The notes beneath the pieces are model-generated. The model was not told the origin of the DNA, searched no databases, and worked only from the letters and a program-made list of their open reading frames with translations. Shown one piece after another: positions 26,660 through 34,275 of a DNA stretch of 64,000 nt. Source of the DNA: a bacterium (GTDB lineage: Bacteria; Auribacterota; UBA6266). Where the stretch lies: positions 558,001 to 622,000 of the forward strand of contig JALOBK010000001.1 in assembly GCA_023228325.1 (NCBI GenBank), given 5' to 3'. A program made the position numbers and the translations under genes. Numbering within the stretch: position 1 is the first letter of the stretch; the number at the start of each line of letters is the position of its first letter.

Positions 26660-27316
26660 TTAGTGCTCATTATTGGTAAATATAAAGCTGTCTATATATA
26701 TTGTATCGCCTTTTGTGTTTCCTACATCGGGCCCGAAAGCGATTCCGACATTGTCAAGATGTTTTAAATCAACTTTTTTCCTTATTTCATCCATGGGTAT
26801 TACGACTTTTTTCCATTCCTTTGCCGCATCCGGAACATTATATTTCACCTGCGGCATATAATTTAAGGCGTTAGCGTCGCGGAAAAGAATCTGAATATGC
26901 TCCCCCCCATTTTCACCTTTAAGCCAGAAAGTAAGATATTTATATCCGGAGACATCTTTGCTGTCGACTGTTATGGGCATGGTTGTTAAATCAAGGGTTG
27001 GGCCTAAGTTCATCGAAAAACTTCCCCATGATTCATTGGGTTTGCTGCCCATCGCGTTTACCAATCTGAATGAATGTTTTCCGTCATAAACATTTTCCAC
27101 GCTGTAATCCGCGCACGGGGGCTCATAAACCCAGCTGTACGGCACTGTATCTTTTTCTTCCCAATTAGGCTCAAGCGAGCCGTATACCCCTATTTCCCCG
27201 CCCAGATTATTGGGCCAGCCTTCAAAATCCGCTACAAGCATTTCTGTCTCTTCGGCAAAAACATGGATACTGACAGCCAAAACAAAGACACCCGCCATTA
27301 GAAATATTCTCTTCAC
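26660..27316 (-). CDS. Exported carbohydrate-binding-module-like protein
   Basis: A 218-aa protein with signal peptide IFLMAGVFVLAVSIHVFA. The mature module begins LVADFEGWPNNLGGEIGVYG, continues YKYLTFWLKGENGGEHIQIL and EWKKVVIPMDEI, and ends TIYIDSFIFTNNEH, matching the CBM11/CIA30-like module of the other exported proteins here. It is the first gene of the island's main operon; a LacI-type operator lies 37 bp upstream (27353-27370). Its role is probably glycan binding, not proven. Confidence 0.76.
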   Translation of the reverse strand: MKRIFLMAGVFVLAVSIHVFAEETEMLVADFEGWPNNLGGEIGVYGSLEPNWEEKDTVPYSWVYEPPCADYSVENVYDGKHSFRLVNAMGSKPNESWGSFSMNLGPTLDLTTMPITVDSKDVSGYKYLTFWLKGENGGEHIQILFRDANALNYMPQVKYNVPDAAKEWKKVVIPMDEIRKKVDLKHLDNVGIAFGPDVGNTKGDTIYIDSFIFTNNEH

Positions 27317-27352
27317 AATACCCTCCTTTTCTTTTAAGGGAAACCTGTCTTT

Positions 27353-27370
27353 TAGGAAAACGTTTTACTA
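27353..27370. promoter_or_regulatory. LacI-type operator at head of the carbohydrate island
   Basis: TAGGAAAACGTTTTACTA: near-perfect inverted arms around the CG centre usual for LacI-family sites. It is 37 bp upstream of the exported module gene and overlaps the mnmA stop codon (27368-27370). It matches the site at 21614-21631 in 15 of 18 positions. Confidence 0.78.
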
Positions 27371-28447
27371 ATAAATAACATCTTTTTCGGTGGTTGTCAA
27401 GCTGCCTGTTTGCCTGATTACATCCCTGATTATACCCCCGCCGATTACAATATCATTATCATAAAGAACAACTGATTGCCCCGGTGTGACGGCTCTTTGC
27501 AAATCATTAAACTCTATGCGTAACTCATTACCCATAAGCGAGATACTGCAAGCCGCCTCCTTATGGGCATATCTTATCTTAGCCTTGCATTTCCGGGGAA
27601 GCTTTTCCGTAAACAAATTCAGATTATCGGCAATCAAAACCCTTGACCCCAAGTATTCCTCTCTTCCCGCAACCAGTATATTTTTTTCTGCATCGATGTT
27701 AATTACATAATAAGGCCGGCCGCCTCCTATGCCCAGTCCCTCCCTCTGTCCTATTGTATAATAAAGGAAACCCTTATGCTCGCCGATAATATTGCCTTCC
27801 AAGTCGATTATCTTCCCGGATTTTACAGGACCCGCCCGATTCAACAGAAAATTTCTATAGTCTCTATCCTTTATAAAACATATATCCTGGCTTTGCGGCC
27901 GGCGCGATAACCCCCAGGGTTGGCCGCCGGCAATTTTAATGACTTCGCTTTTTACCGACTCACAAAGCGGAAAAATGACATAATCCAGGCATTCCTTTCT
28001 TATTCCATAAAGAAAATACGTCTGGTCTTTTTTTTCATCCTTCGGTTTTGAAATAAATAAAGAGCCGTCTTTTTTGGCAATAGCGGCATAATGGCCTGTC
28101 GCAATAAGGTCAAATCCGGATTCCCTGGCATATTCAAGAAAAAGGCCGAATTTGATATGCCTGTTGCAGATTACGCAGGGATTGGGGGTCCTTCCAGCTT
28201 TATATTCATTTATAAAGGGTTTTATTACTTTTTCTTCAAGTTCTCTGGAAAAATTTACACTTTTGTGTTTTATATCAAGCGCCGAACAAACTCTCGAAGC
28301 ATCAGTTACGTTGTTTTCGTCACTCGATTCATCAACACCAAAACACATAGTAACCGCTTCGATGCTGTATCCCTGTTTTTTCAGCATATATGCCGCGACC
28401 GAAGAATCCACACCTCCGCTCATGGCAACTAACACTTTTCTGTTCAT
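27368..28447 (-). CDS. mnmA: tRNA-specific 2-thiouridylase
   Basis: A 359-aa MnmA, which places sulfur on U34 of tRNA Lys, Glu and Gln using ATP. The PP-loop is VLVAMSGGVDSSVAAYML at the N-terminus. The catalytic cysteines are in NPCVICNRHIKF (about residue 92) and SQDICFIKD (about residue 187). TGHYAAI, the ATIAKKDG-like lid, and the C-terminal beta-barrel with YTIGQREGLGIGGG are also present. Full length for the family. No clear Shine-Dalgarno precedes the ATG. It is upstream of the carbohydrate island but has an unrelated housekeeping role. Confidence 0.95.
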   Translation of the reverse strand: MNRKVLVAMSGGVDSSVAAYMLKKQGYSIEAVTMCFGVDESSDENNVTDASRVCSALDIKHKSVNFSRELEEKVIKPFINEYKAGRTPNPCVICNRHIKFGLFLEYARESGFDLIATGHYAAIAKKDGSLFISKPKDEKKDQTYFLYGIRKECLDYVIFPLCESVKSEVIKIAGGQPWGLSRRPQSQDICFIKDRDYRNFLLNRAGPVKSGKIIDLEGNIIGEHKGFLYYTIGQREGLGIGGGRPYYVINIDAEKNILVAGREEYLGSRVLIADNLNLFTEKLPRKCKAKIRYAHKEAACSISLMGNELRIEFNDLQRAVTPGQSVVLYDNDIVIGGGIIRDVIRQTGSLTTTEKDVIY

Positions 28448-28518
28448 AAAAAACCCAATTGGAAATATTTCTACAATTAAACCATATCGCGGGTAAGTTA
28501 AAAAGCAAAAGATGTCAT

Positions 28519-29397
28519 TTATTTGCGGTTTTTAATAAGTTTATCTAAAGGGCTTTTGTTAACTCTTTTTTCAAGCACATCCACTGCCGCATCCGAAAGC
28601 AGTATTTTCATGATTTTCCCGTTTACATCGGTGTTATTCATGCTTTTATCGTATCTATCGGATATTTCCGCGGCAAGATCCCCCTTGTTTACTTCAAACT
28701 TCACATCGTTCATTTTCCTTGCCTTGTCATATATGCCGATTAAAAAATCCGTTTCCTCTTCTTCATCCATATTAGGCTCCATAAAATGATATTTTATACG
28801 CTGTATGAAACGTTGCGCTATCTCCTCTTTCCTGGCATCGTAAGCCTTTTCGGGAAGAACCCTTATCTGTTCAACATGCTTAATGTACTTCTCTCCGGAA
28901 TCAGCCTGGCCTATCCTGTTCCCCTCCTTCGGGGGGATAACACAGGGCTTGTAAGATTTGATGGCTTCTATCTGGTAGCTCTCCAGTCTGGATTTCACCA
29001 GGTCGGCTAATTCTTCCATCTTCTTAAAATATTCTATCTCCGTCTCCTTTTCCCTGCGGTGAGCCTCAGCGTACTTCTTTCTTGCCGCATCGGATATATT
29101 CCTGCCGTCTTCTACTTCACTTTTTACCTCATCCAGCGCTTTGCCTATGCTGTTCTTCCTGCTTTCCCTGTTTTTCAGGAATTCGCTCCTGTCTTTTTCC
29201 GCCTCTTTCGCATATTTAAGCAACCAGCCTGCCTGCTCATCGCTAAGTTCAAGGCCGTTCAACAGATTTATAACCACTACTTCATCCCTGGCACCCCTGT
29301 ATTCACCATTTCCGGGGGCGGAAAGCACATCGGGAGCAGCGCAGGCAACAGAAGCAGAAAGAAATACAACAACAAAAAAAAGCTTCATACTTATCAT
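28519..29397 (-). CDS. Exported helical protein, unknown function
   Basis: A 292-aa exported protein with signal peptide MKLFFVVVFLSASVACA; it may start at 29397 or at the ATG three codons later (29386-29388). The mature protein is highly charged and largely helical, with coiled-coil-like heptads from about 60 to 150 (EAEKDRSEFLKNRESRKNSI, AEAHRREKETEIEYFKKMEE). It resembles Spy/CpxP-type or spectrin-like periplasmic helical proteins only in general character. An opening ELSDEQAGWLLKYAKEAEKD is typical of such LTXXQ-like helices. No firm family assignment. Confidence 0.7.
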   Translation of the reverse strand: MISMKLFFVVVFLSASVACAAPDVLSAPGNGEYRGARDEVVVINLLNGLELSDEQAGWLLKYAKEAEKDRSEFLKNRESRKNSIGKALDEVKSEVEDGRNISDAARKKYAEAHRREKETEIEYFKKMEELADLVKSRLESYQIEAIKSYKPCVIPPKEGNRIGQADSGEKYIKHVEQIRVLPEKAYDARKEEIAQRFIQRIKYHFMEPNMDEEEETDFLIGIYDKARKMNDVKFEVNKGDLAAEISDRYDKSMNNTDVNGKIMKILLSDAAVDVLEKRVNKSPLDKLIKNRK

Positions 29398-29435
29398 ATC
29401 CCATCAAGTTACGCGGGTTCGCGTTTAATATGATT

Positions 29436-29777
29436 TTATTTTTTTCTAAACCCGGCTGATTCCGCTTCAGCGCCTGATTCGAATATAAGAAGGTTTTCCC
29501 GCTTTATGCCCTCGTAGCCCGCGGATCCCGGCAAAAAATAGGTTCTTTCCGAAGAATCGGCCCTGATAAGGAACCTGTCCTCATAAGGGTCGTTTTCATG
29601 GCATATAAGACACCCTAATCCGAAAATATCGATAAACGGCGCGTATTTCAAAAAAACTATTTTTTCCCAGCTTTTGTCGCCGGATCCGCGGGGGAGAAGA
29701 CGGGTATCGGCACAGGTATTTTCCAGCAACGGGAAAAATTTGGTAAGAAAGTTATATTCTTTATCGTTAATAAACAC
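29436..29777 (-). CDS. Hypothetical protein
   Basis: A 113-aa protein beginning at GTG 29775-29777, 7 nt beyond the stop of the EIIA/zinc-ribbon gene; an AAGGA lies 13-17 nt upstream. It is soluble with mixed composition (KIVFLKYAPFIDIFGLGCLI, YEDRFLIRADSSERTYFLPG). I recognise no family. Tight linkage to the fusion protein suggests related expression. The C-terminal segment overlaps no other gene. Confidence 0.55.
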   Translation of the reverse strand: MFINDKEYNFLTKFFPLLENTCADTRLLPRGSGDKSWEKIVFLKYAPFIDIFGLGCLICHENDPYEDRFLIRADSSERTYFLPGSAGYEGIKRENLLIFESGAEAESAGFRKK

Positions 29778-29784
29778 AACGGGT

Positions 29785-30564
29785 TCAATCTTCCTTCAAA
29801 GCAATAAACCTGCTGCAATTCTCGCATATATAAACATGATTTCTATATTTAATCTGGTTCTTAAGGCCTGTGGACAGGTTCATATAACAGCCCTGACACA
29901 CACCGTCAACTACATCTACTATGGCAGTGCCGTATCTCTTTACCAGCCTGTCAAAACGGTTCAGATAATCGCTGTTTACATCGGAGCGCAGCATTTCAAG
30001 CTCTTTTTCCAGTTTAGGGCTTTTTCTCTTGAGTTTCGCCCGTTTTCTTTCAAGGTCCTGAAGTTTTCTCAAAATGGAAGCGGTACATACTATTTCGGCT
30101 TCCGCTTCCTCTATGACCTTTATTTTAATCGTAGACAGGAGCTCTATCATTTCGGTTTTATTTTTAGCCGATAAAATACTGTTTCTAAAATCCTGCTTCC
30201 TGAAGCTTTTTATCAGTGAGGAAAAAAGCTGGGTGAAAAGGATAGGAGTGGAAGGCTGCCAGACAACAAGAAAAACAAGATGGACGGGTTTTTTGTCAAA
30301 AGCGTTAAAATCAATTCCCTTGCTGCTTTTTCCCACTGCGATTGTCAGTCCCTTTCCCGTTTCAATTCTCGCATGCGGAAAAGCGATTCCATGGCCGATT
30401 GCCGTGGAATCCATCGATTCGCGGCGCAACACTCTTTCCACGATAACATCTTTGTTTAAATCTTCAAATGTCCCTGCAAGCTGCTTTATGACCGATTCGG
30501 AATCAGACCCTTCCAATTCTATTAACACGTTTCCGGATGATATAAATTCTGATAGCTTTTTCAT
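29785..30564 (-). CDS. EIIA(Fru/Ntr)-like domain fused to C4-type zinc ribbon
   Basis: A 259-aa two-domain protein. Residues 1-150 form a PTS EIIA type-2 domain, with GHGIAFPHAR carrying the phosphorylatable His (about residue 64) and the KPVHLVFLVVWQP strand. Residues about 160-210 are a coiled coil (RKLQDLERKRAKLKRKSPKL). The C-terminus is a zf-RING_7-like (CT398-type) zinc ribbon with four Cys: VCQGCYMNLSTG and YICENCSRFI. EIIA domains are phosphorelay components; the zinc ribbon family is known as a helical-hairpin/zinc protein of uncertain role. No other PTS part is in this window. Fusion of the two is unusual. Confidence 0.85.
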   Translation of the reverse strand: MKKLSEFISSGNVLIELEGSDSESVIKQLAGTFEDLNKDVIVERVLRRESMDSTAIGHGIAFPHARIETGKGLTIAVGKSSKGIDFNAFDKKPVHLVFLVVWQPSTPILFTQLFSSLIKSFRKQDFRNSILSAKNKTEMIELLSTIKIKVIEEAEAEIVCTASILRKLQDLERKRAKLKRKSPKLEKELEMLRSDVNSDYLNRFDRLVKRYGTAIVDVVDGVCQGCYMNLSTGLKNQIKYRNHVYICENCSRFIALKED

Positions 30565-30865
30565 TTGTTTTCTCCATTTCTCCCGCTGTCAAACCAAGAA
30601 GAAAATCCATTCTAACCGAAAAATTCTTTTTTTTAAATATATTTTTCAAAACCCGTCCTGTCTTTTGATCACAGGCAGGCTGAACCTGACAAAATAAATA
30701 TACCCGCTTATCAGGCAACCGGCTGCAAAACAGATAATTATATGTCCGGCAGAAGCCGGTATGGATTTCCGCAACACCGCTGACAGCAATTATCATAGAG
30801 TTTATATATACTGATTTTCCCGCGCCTTATGGTATAATATCTCTGCCCTTTCAGGATTTGAGCAT
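30565..30865. other. Intergenic region between divergent genes
   Basis: No gene is seen in these 301 bp. It contains the presumed promoters of the divergent EIIA fusion and helical-protein genes, a short hairpin (CCGGCAGAAGCCGG, about 30743-30756) and the extended -10 box at 30833. Confidence 0.5.
30829..30838 (+). promoter_or_regulatory. Extended -10 promoter
   Basis: TATGGTATAAT on the plus strand (TATAAT at 30833-30838 with TG one base upstream). It leads to the helical-protein ATG at 30866. No good -35 box is seen. Confidence 0.6.
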
Positions 30866-31399
30866 ATGCAGGATAAAGAAAAAAATGAATACAATACCCG
30901 GATGGAGCTGCTCCGCAATTCCATGGAAAATGAGCTTTCCACCGCAATAACAATGGAAAAACTAAGCACTCTTTCCAGAAATGAACCTCTTTCGAAACTG
31001 CTTAAATACTTATCCTCTCAGGGCGAAATCCACCATGACAGGCTTCAGGAACTATTCAAGCTTGTAAAGTCTTCCGGCGAATTATCTTTGCTCCAGAAAA
31101 TAAAGATGGCTGTTTTCCCCTCTGTAACCTTTGCATCCAAAACAAAGCATTTAAAGGTAATCGAGCAGATACGAAAAAGGATCCGCGCAGATGAAGACCC
31201 GCTGAAAATATGCGAGGATATCATAACATTAATGACAAACCTGATACACGAGATCAATGAATTGAAAAAACACTCGCTTAATAACAATGAACTCGATATT
31301 ATTGACTGGCTTATGGAAGAGAAAACAAGGCTTATAACAGAAATTGAAAAAACCGGATTTAAAAAGGAATTTAAAATAGGCCTTTTTTCCAAAACATAA
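30866..31399 (+). CDS. Soluble helical protein, ferritin-like?
   Basis: A 177-aa all-helical protein. Helices such as NSMENELSTAITMEKLSTLS, LLKYLSSQGEIHHDRLQELF and NLIHEINELKKHSLNNNELD place Glu and His residues at spacings that recall four-helix-bundle ferritin-like proteins, but no complete ExxH pair set is clear. There is no signal peptide. An AGGA lies about 10 nt before the ATG. It is monocistronic. The ferritin-like reading is a guess from composition. Confidence 0.6.
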   Translation: MQDKEKNEYNTRMELLRNSMENELSTAITMEKLSTLSRNEPLSKLLKYLSSQGEIHHDRLQELFKLVKSSGELSLLQKIKMAVFPSVTFASKTKHLKVIEQIRKRIRADEDPLKICEDIITLMTNLIHEINELKKHSLNNNELDIIDWLMEEKTRLITEIEKTGFKKEFKIGLFSKT

Positions 31400-31404
31400 A
31401 TAAC

Positions 31405-31432
31405 TTGACTTTTATTTCCGTGAATATAAAAT
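31405..31432 (+). promoter_or_regulatory. Candidate promoter of the lipoprotein gene
   Basis: TTGACT (31405-31410), a 16-nt spacer and TAAAAT (31427-31432), about 100 nt before the ATG at 31534. Confidence 0.45.
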
Positions 31433-31533
31433 AATCTTAACAATAAGGACATATGTTCTTTACAGAATTTTAACCATAGATAGAGTTATATTCTGTTTGT
31501 ACCAGAAAAAAGAAAATACGGGAGGAGGAATAC

Positions 31534-31896
31534 ATGTTGAAGAAAGCCGGATTGGTTATGCTGGTTGCCGTCTTTGCGTTATCCTGCACCAGCACTTTCT
31601 CAATGCAGAGAGATGTGGGTAAAATCGCCACCCCAAGGGTCGAAGATGAGACACTTGATCTCAAAATCGCCAGGAATCAGGCGCGGGAAGATTTTAACGC
31701 CGCTAACAAATCTTTGTATAAAGCAAGGGTTGCATACAACAAAGCAAGGCTTTGCGACCGTCCTAAAGAAGAGATAGAGCAAAAACACCAGGATTATCTT
31801 AAAGCTAAAACCGCTAAGGATAATGCGCAGGCTAAACTTGATGCCGCTGTATCGACTTATGCCGACGCAATTAAAGCGGCAAAGGGCGAGAAATAA
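31534..31896 (+). CDS. Small lipoprotein, helical
   Basis: A 120-aa lipoprotein: signal MLKKAGLVMLVAVFALSC with lipobox Cys at residue 18. The mature part is a long amphipathic helix rich in Ala, Lys and Gln (AREDFNAANKSLYKARVAYN, AKTAKDNAQAKLDAAVSTY) resembling Lpp-type or coiled-coil envelope lipoproteins. GGAGGAGG precedes the ATG, and a strong terminator follows. An outer membrane structural role is plausible, unproven. Confidence 0.8.
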   Translation: MLKKAGLVMLVAVFALSCTSTFSMQRDVGKIATPRVEDETLDLKIARNQAREDFNAANKSLYKARVAYNKARLCDRPKEEIEQKHQDYLKAKTAKDNAQAKLDAAVSTYADAIKAAKGEK

Positions 31897-31910
31897 GTTA
31901 CATTGAGCTG

Positions 31911-31951
31911 AAAGGGGCATCCTCTTTTGATGAGGGATGCCCCTTTTTTTT
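31911..31951 (+). terminator. Terminator after lipoprotein gene
   Basis: A 14-bp stem (AAAGGGGCATCCTC with GAGGGATGCCCCTTT, one mismatch) followed by eight T. Confidence 0.93.
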
Positions 31952-32024
31952 AAAGAATTCAAACCTTCCCATAATCAGAAGCCTCATGGACGCGCAAAAA
32001 AACAGGCATAGGGGGAATAACTTT

Positions 32025-32954
32025 TCACTGCTGGTGAGCAAGAGCCTTTAAAATGCTTATCCTGTCCTGAATGGAAGGATGCGTGCTGAAAAGGGATGCT
32101 GACTTTGACCGCGCCTCAAAAGATTTTACGGGATTTACAATATAAAGGTGCTGAGTGGCTCTATTGGCCGCTTCCAGAATTTCCATGTCTCCGGATATCT
32201 TTTCGAGTGCTCCGGCAAGAGCCAAGGGGTTTCTTGTAAGTTGAACACCTGTCGCATCCGCAAGGTATTCTCTCTGCCTGGATACCGCAAGCTGGAGAAG
32301 CTTGGCAAAAAGAGGCGCTAAAATGGCAAGCGCTATCGCGATTATCATCAATATTGCCTGGGCTCCCCCTCCCTTTGAATCCTTTCTTGACCGGCGGCCG
32401 CCCGAAAAAAATGTGTACCTGAGGAAAAAATCACACAACAAGGCGACACTCCCCACAAGGACACCTACAAGCGTCGCATATAAAATATCATAATTTTTTA
32501 CATGCGACATCTCATGAGCTACAACACCCTGTAATTCGTCTCTGTTTAATTTCTGCAGCAAACCGAGCGTCACCGCAATTTTCGCGTGTGCGGGATTTCT
32601 GCCGGTGGCAAATGCGTTCGGCGCGGTATCATCTATTATATATATTTCAGGCATCGGAAGGCCGGATGCAACGGACATCTCTTCAACCACATTGAATAAC
32701 TGGGGGTTATCCTTCTTTTCAATCTTTTTGGCTCCGCTGATACCGAGGACAACGGAATCTCCGCCGTAATAAACGGCAATACCTGTAACCAGCGCGACCG
32801 AAAACCCGATGGCAAGCCCGTAATATCCATTGCCATACACATAGCCGAAAACATATCCCAGAACCGCCATAAAGACGATAAAAATCACTATAAGAACAAA
32901 CGTATTCCTTTTATTTTTTTCTATCAACGCCCACATATCAATATTTTTGTTCAT
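32025..32954 (-). CDS. htpX: Membrane metalloprotease HtpX
   Basis: A 309-aa M48 family zinc protease of the inner membrane that degrades misfolded membrane proteins. Two N-terminal TM helices (FVLIVIFIVFMAVLGYVFGY and AIGFSVALVTGIAVYY) are followed by the zinc motif VVAHEMSHVKN (HExxH, about residue 140). Two more TM helices follow (about 155-220), and the third zinc ligand Glu lies in SRQREYLADA. Next to lemA, as in many genomes where HtpX and LemA are linked. Confidence 0.93.
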   Translation of the reverse strand: MNKNIDMWALIEKNKRNTFVLIVIFIVFMAVLGYVFGYVYGNGYYGLAIGFSVALVTGIAVYYGGDSVVLGISGAKKIEKKDNPQLFNVVEEMSVASGLPMPEIYIIDDTAPNAFATGRNPAHAKIAVTLGLLQKLNRDELQGVVAHEMSHVKNYDILYATLVGVLVGSVALLCDFFLRYTFFSGGRRSRKDSKGGGAQAILMIIAIALAILAPLFAKLLQLAVSRQREYLADATGVQLTRNPLALAGALEKISGDMEILEAANRATQHLYIVNPVKSFEARSKSASLFSTHPSIQDRISILKALAHQQ

Positions 32955-33027
32955 AAAGGTCCGTTGCGCATTTCAGGTTAATATGATATGGCAGAAAAAC
33001 CAGTTTCCGGTTTGATTCATCAAATTT

Positions 33028-33588
33028 TCAGAATTTCACATTAACAGGTTTTTTCTCTTCTTCGCTCTCAACTTCAAAAAATTCCTGCTGCTTAAAACTC
33101 AGTATGGATGCGACTACATTGGACGGAAACATCTCTATCTTGGTGTTAAACACCATAACACTGTCATTATAATGCTGTCTTGCAAAAGAAATCTTATTCT
33201 CCGTTGAAGTTAATTCTTCCTGCAAGGCAAGCATATTCTGGTTGGCTTTAAGGTCCGGATAATTTTCGACAACCGCAAAAAGGGAGCGGAGTGTCTGGGT
33301 CAGGAAATTTTCGGCTTTGGCCTGGTCAGCAACCCCTTTATCCGCCTGTATAGCCTGTGTGCGCGCTTTTGTGACATTTTCAAGCACTTCCCTTTCATGC
33401 TTCAGATATCCTTTGGCTGTCTCTACAAGATTAGGGATAAGATCATAGCGCCTTTTCAGCTGCACATCGATCTGGCTCCATGCATTTTTTACCCTGTTCC
33501 TGAGCTTCACCAGTGAATTATATATACCGATAAACATCAGCACTATAACCAGCAGCAGCACAAAAAACATTATTGAAATTAAGGCCAT
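33028..33588 (-). CDS. lemA: LemA family protein
   Basis: A 186-aa protein with an N-terminal membrane helix (FFVLLLVIVLMFIGIYNSLV) and the LemA signature RVKNAWSQIDVQLKRRYDL, IPNLVETAKGYLKHEREVL, and QHYNDSVMVFNTKIEMFPSN. AAAGGAGG precedes the ATG. LemA is membrane-linked; its role is unclear, but it is commonly next to htpX, which lies directly downstream here. Confidence 0.93.
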   Translation of the reverse strand: MALISIMFFVLLLVIVLMFIGIYNSLVKLRNRVKNAWSQIDVQLKRRYDLIPNLVETAKGYLKHEREVLENVTKARTQAIQADKGVADQAKAENFLTQTLRSLFAVVENYPDLKANQNMLALQEELTSTENKISFARQHYNDSVMVFNTKIEMFPSNVVASILSFKQQEFFEVESEEEKKPVNVKF

Positions 33589-33599
33589 AAATACCTCCT

Positions 33600-34076
33600 T
33601 TACTGTTTTCCGTAATCTATCAGCTGCATAAGGACTTTGCCGTCCTTTACGCTCTTTACCAATCCGGAAACCGGAATATCGGTGGATATCCAGTTAGTCA
33701 TACCGCCCGGATAAGTAACCACCGTGCACTCTATCATTTTATCCTTTATCCTTATAAAATCCTTCGAAGTGGAGCCGGTTTTTGAAGCTGAGCCGGCCTG
33801 CGCGCTGTACCTTGGAAGCACTGTTTCCGATTTGCTTATCACTTTCGCCCGGCCGAACATATCCTTGATGATGGTGGAATACTCCACTACCATTTCCCGG
33901 CTGTTCACTTTAACGACTTTCTGCAGTTGATACGCCTTGCCCTGTGTATCATAAAAAGCCCACTCCCCAGGCCTTACTTTTAACGCCCTGGGCGCCGAAA
34001 GGACATATCCTGAAACCGGAATCGCCACGATAAAAAAAAGAACCGAAAACAATGCTTTTAATGACAATGTTCTCAT
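33600..34076 (-). CDS. Exported hypothetical protein
   Basis: A 158-aa protein with signal peptide ALFSVLFFIVAIPVSGYVLS. The mature part is beta-rich and hydrophilic (PGEWAFYDTQGKAYQLQKVV, ECTVVTYPGGMTNWISTDIP) and resembles no family I know. It lies 11 nt upstream of lemA, in the same transcript. The ATG lies 5 nt beyond the promoter -10 box, so the transcript is probably leaderless. Confidence 0.68.
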   Translation of the reverse strand: MRTLSLKALFSVLFFIVAIPVSGYVLSAPRALKVRPGEWAFYDTQGKAYQLQKVVKVNSREMVVEYSTIIKDMFGRAKVISKSETVLPRYSAQAGSASKTGSTSKDFIRIKDKMIECTVVTYPGGMTNWISTDIPVSGLVKSVKDGKVLMQLIDYGKQ

Positions 34077-34081
34077 GATTA

Positions 34082-34109
34082 ATTATAACGGCCTTTTGAT
34101 AATGTACAA
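34082..34109 (-). promoter_or_regulatory. Promoter of the exported protein-lemA-htpX operon, probably leaderless
   Basis: On the minus strand TTGTAC (34104-34109), a 16-nt spacer and TATAAT (34082-34087). The ATG (34074-34076) lies 5 nt downstream and has no Shine-Dalgarno. Confidence 0.6.
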
Positions 34110-34193
34110 TTACAAATACAGCGATTTTTTATAATAGCATACATCAAAAGGTTTCTTCAATATGATAATCTTCAAAGAACTTTCATTTTGTGG

Positions 34194-34221
34194 TTGAACA
34201 GATTTTTCGATTTGTTATAAT
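34194..34221 (+). promoter_or_regulatory. Aldolase promoter
   Basis: TTGAAC (34194-34199), a 16-nt spacer and TATAAT (34216-34221), about 55 nt before the aldolase ATG at 34276. Confidence 0.7.
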
Positions 34222-34275
34222 TGGGTTCACTTTTTCAATGAAATTAAAGGGCAACCAAAAAAGGAGTTATTTATT

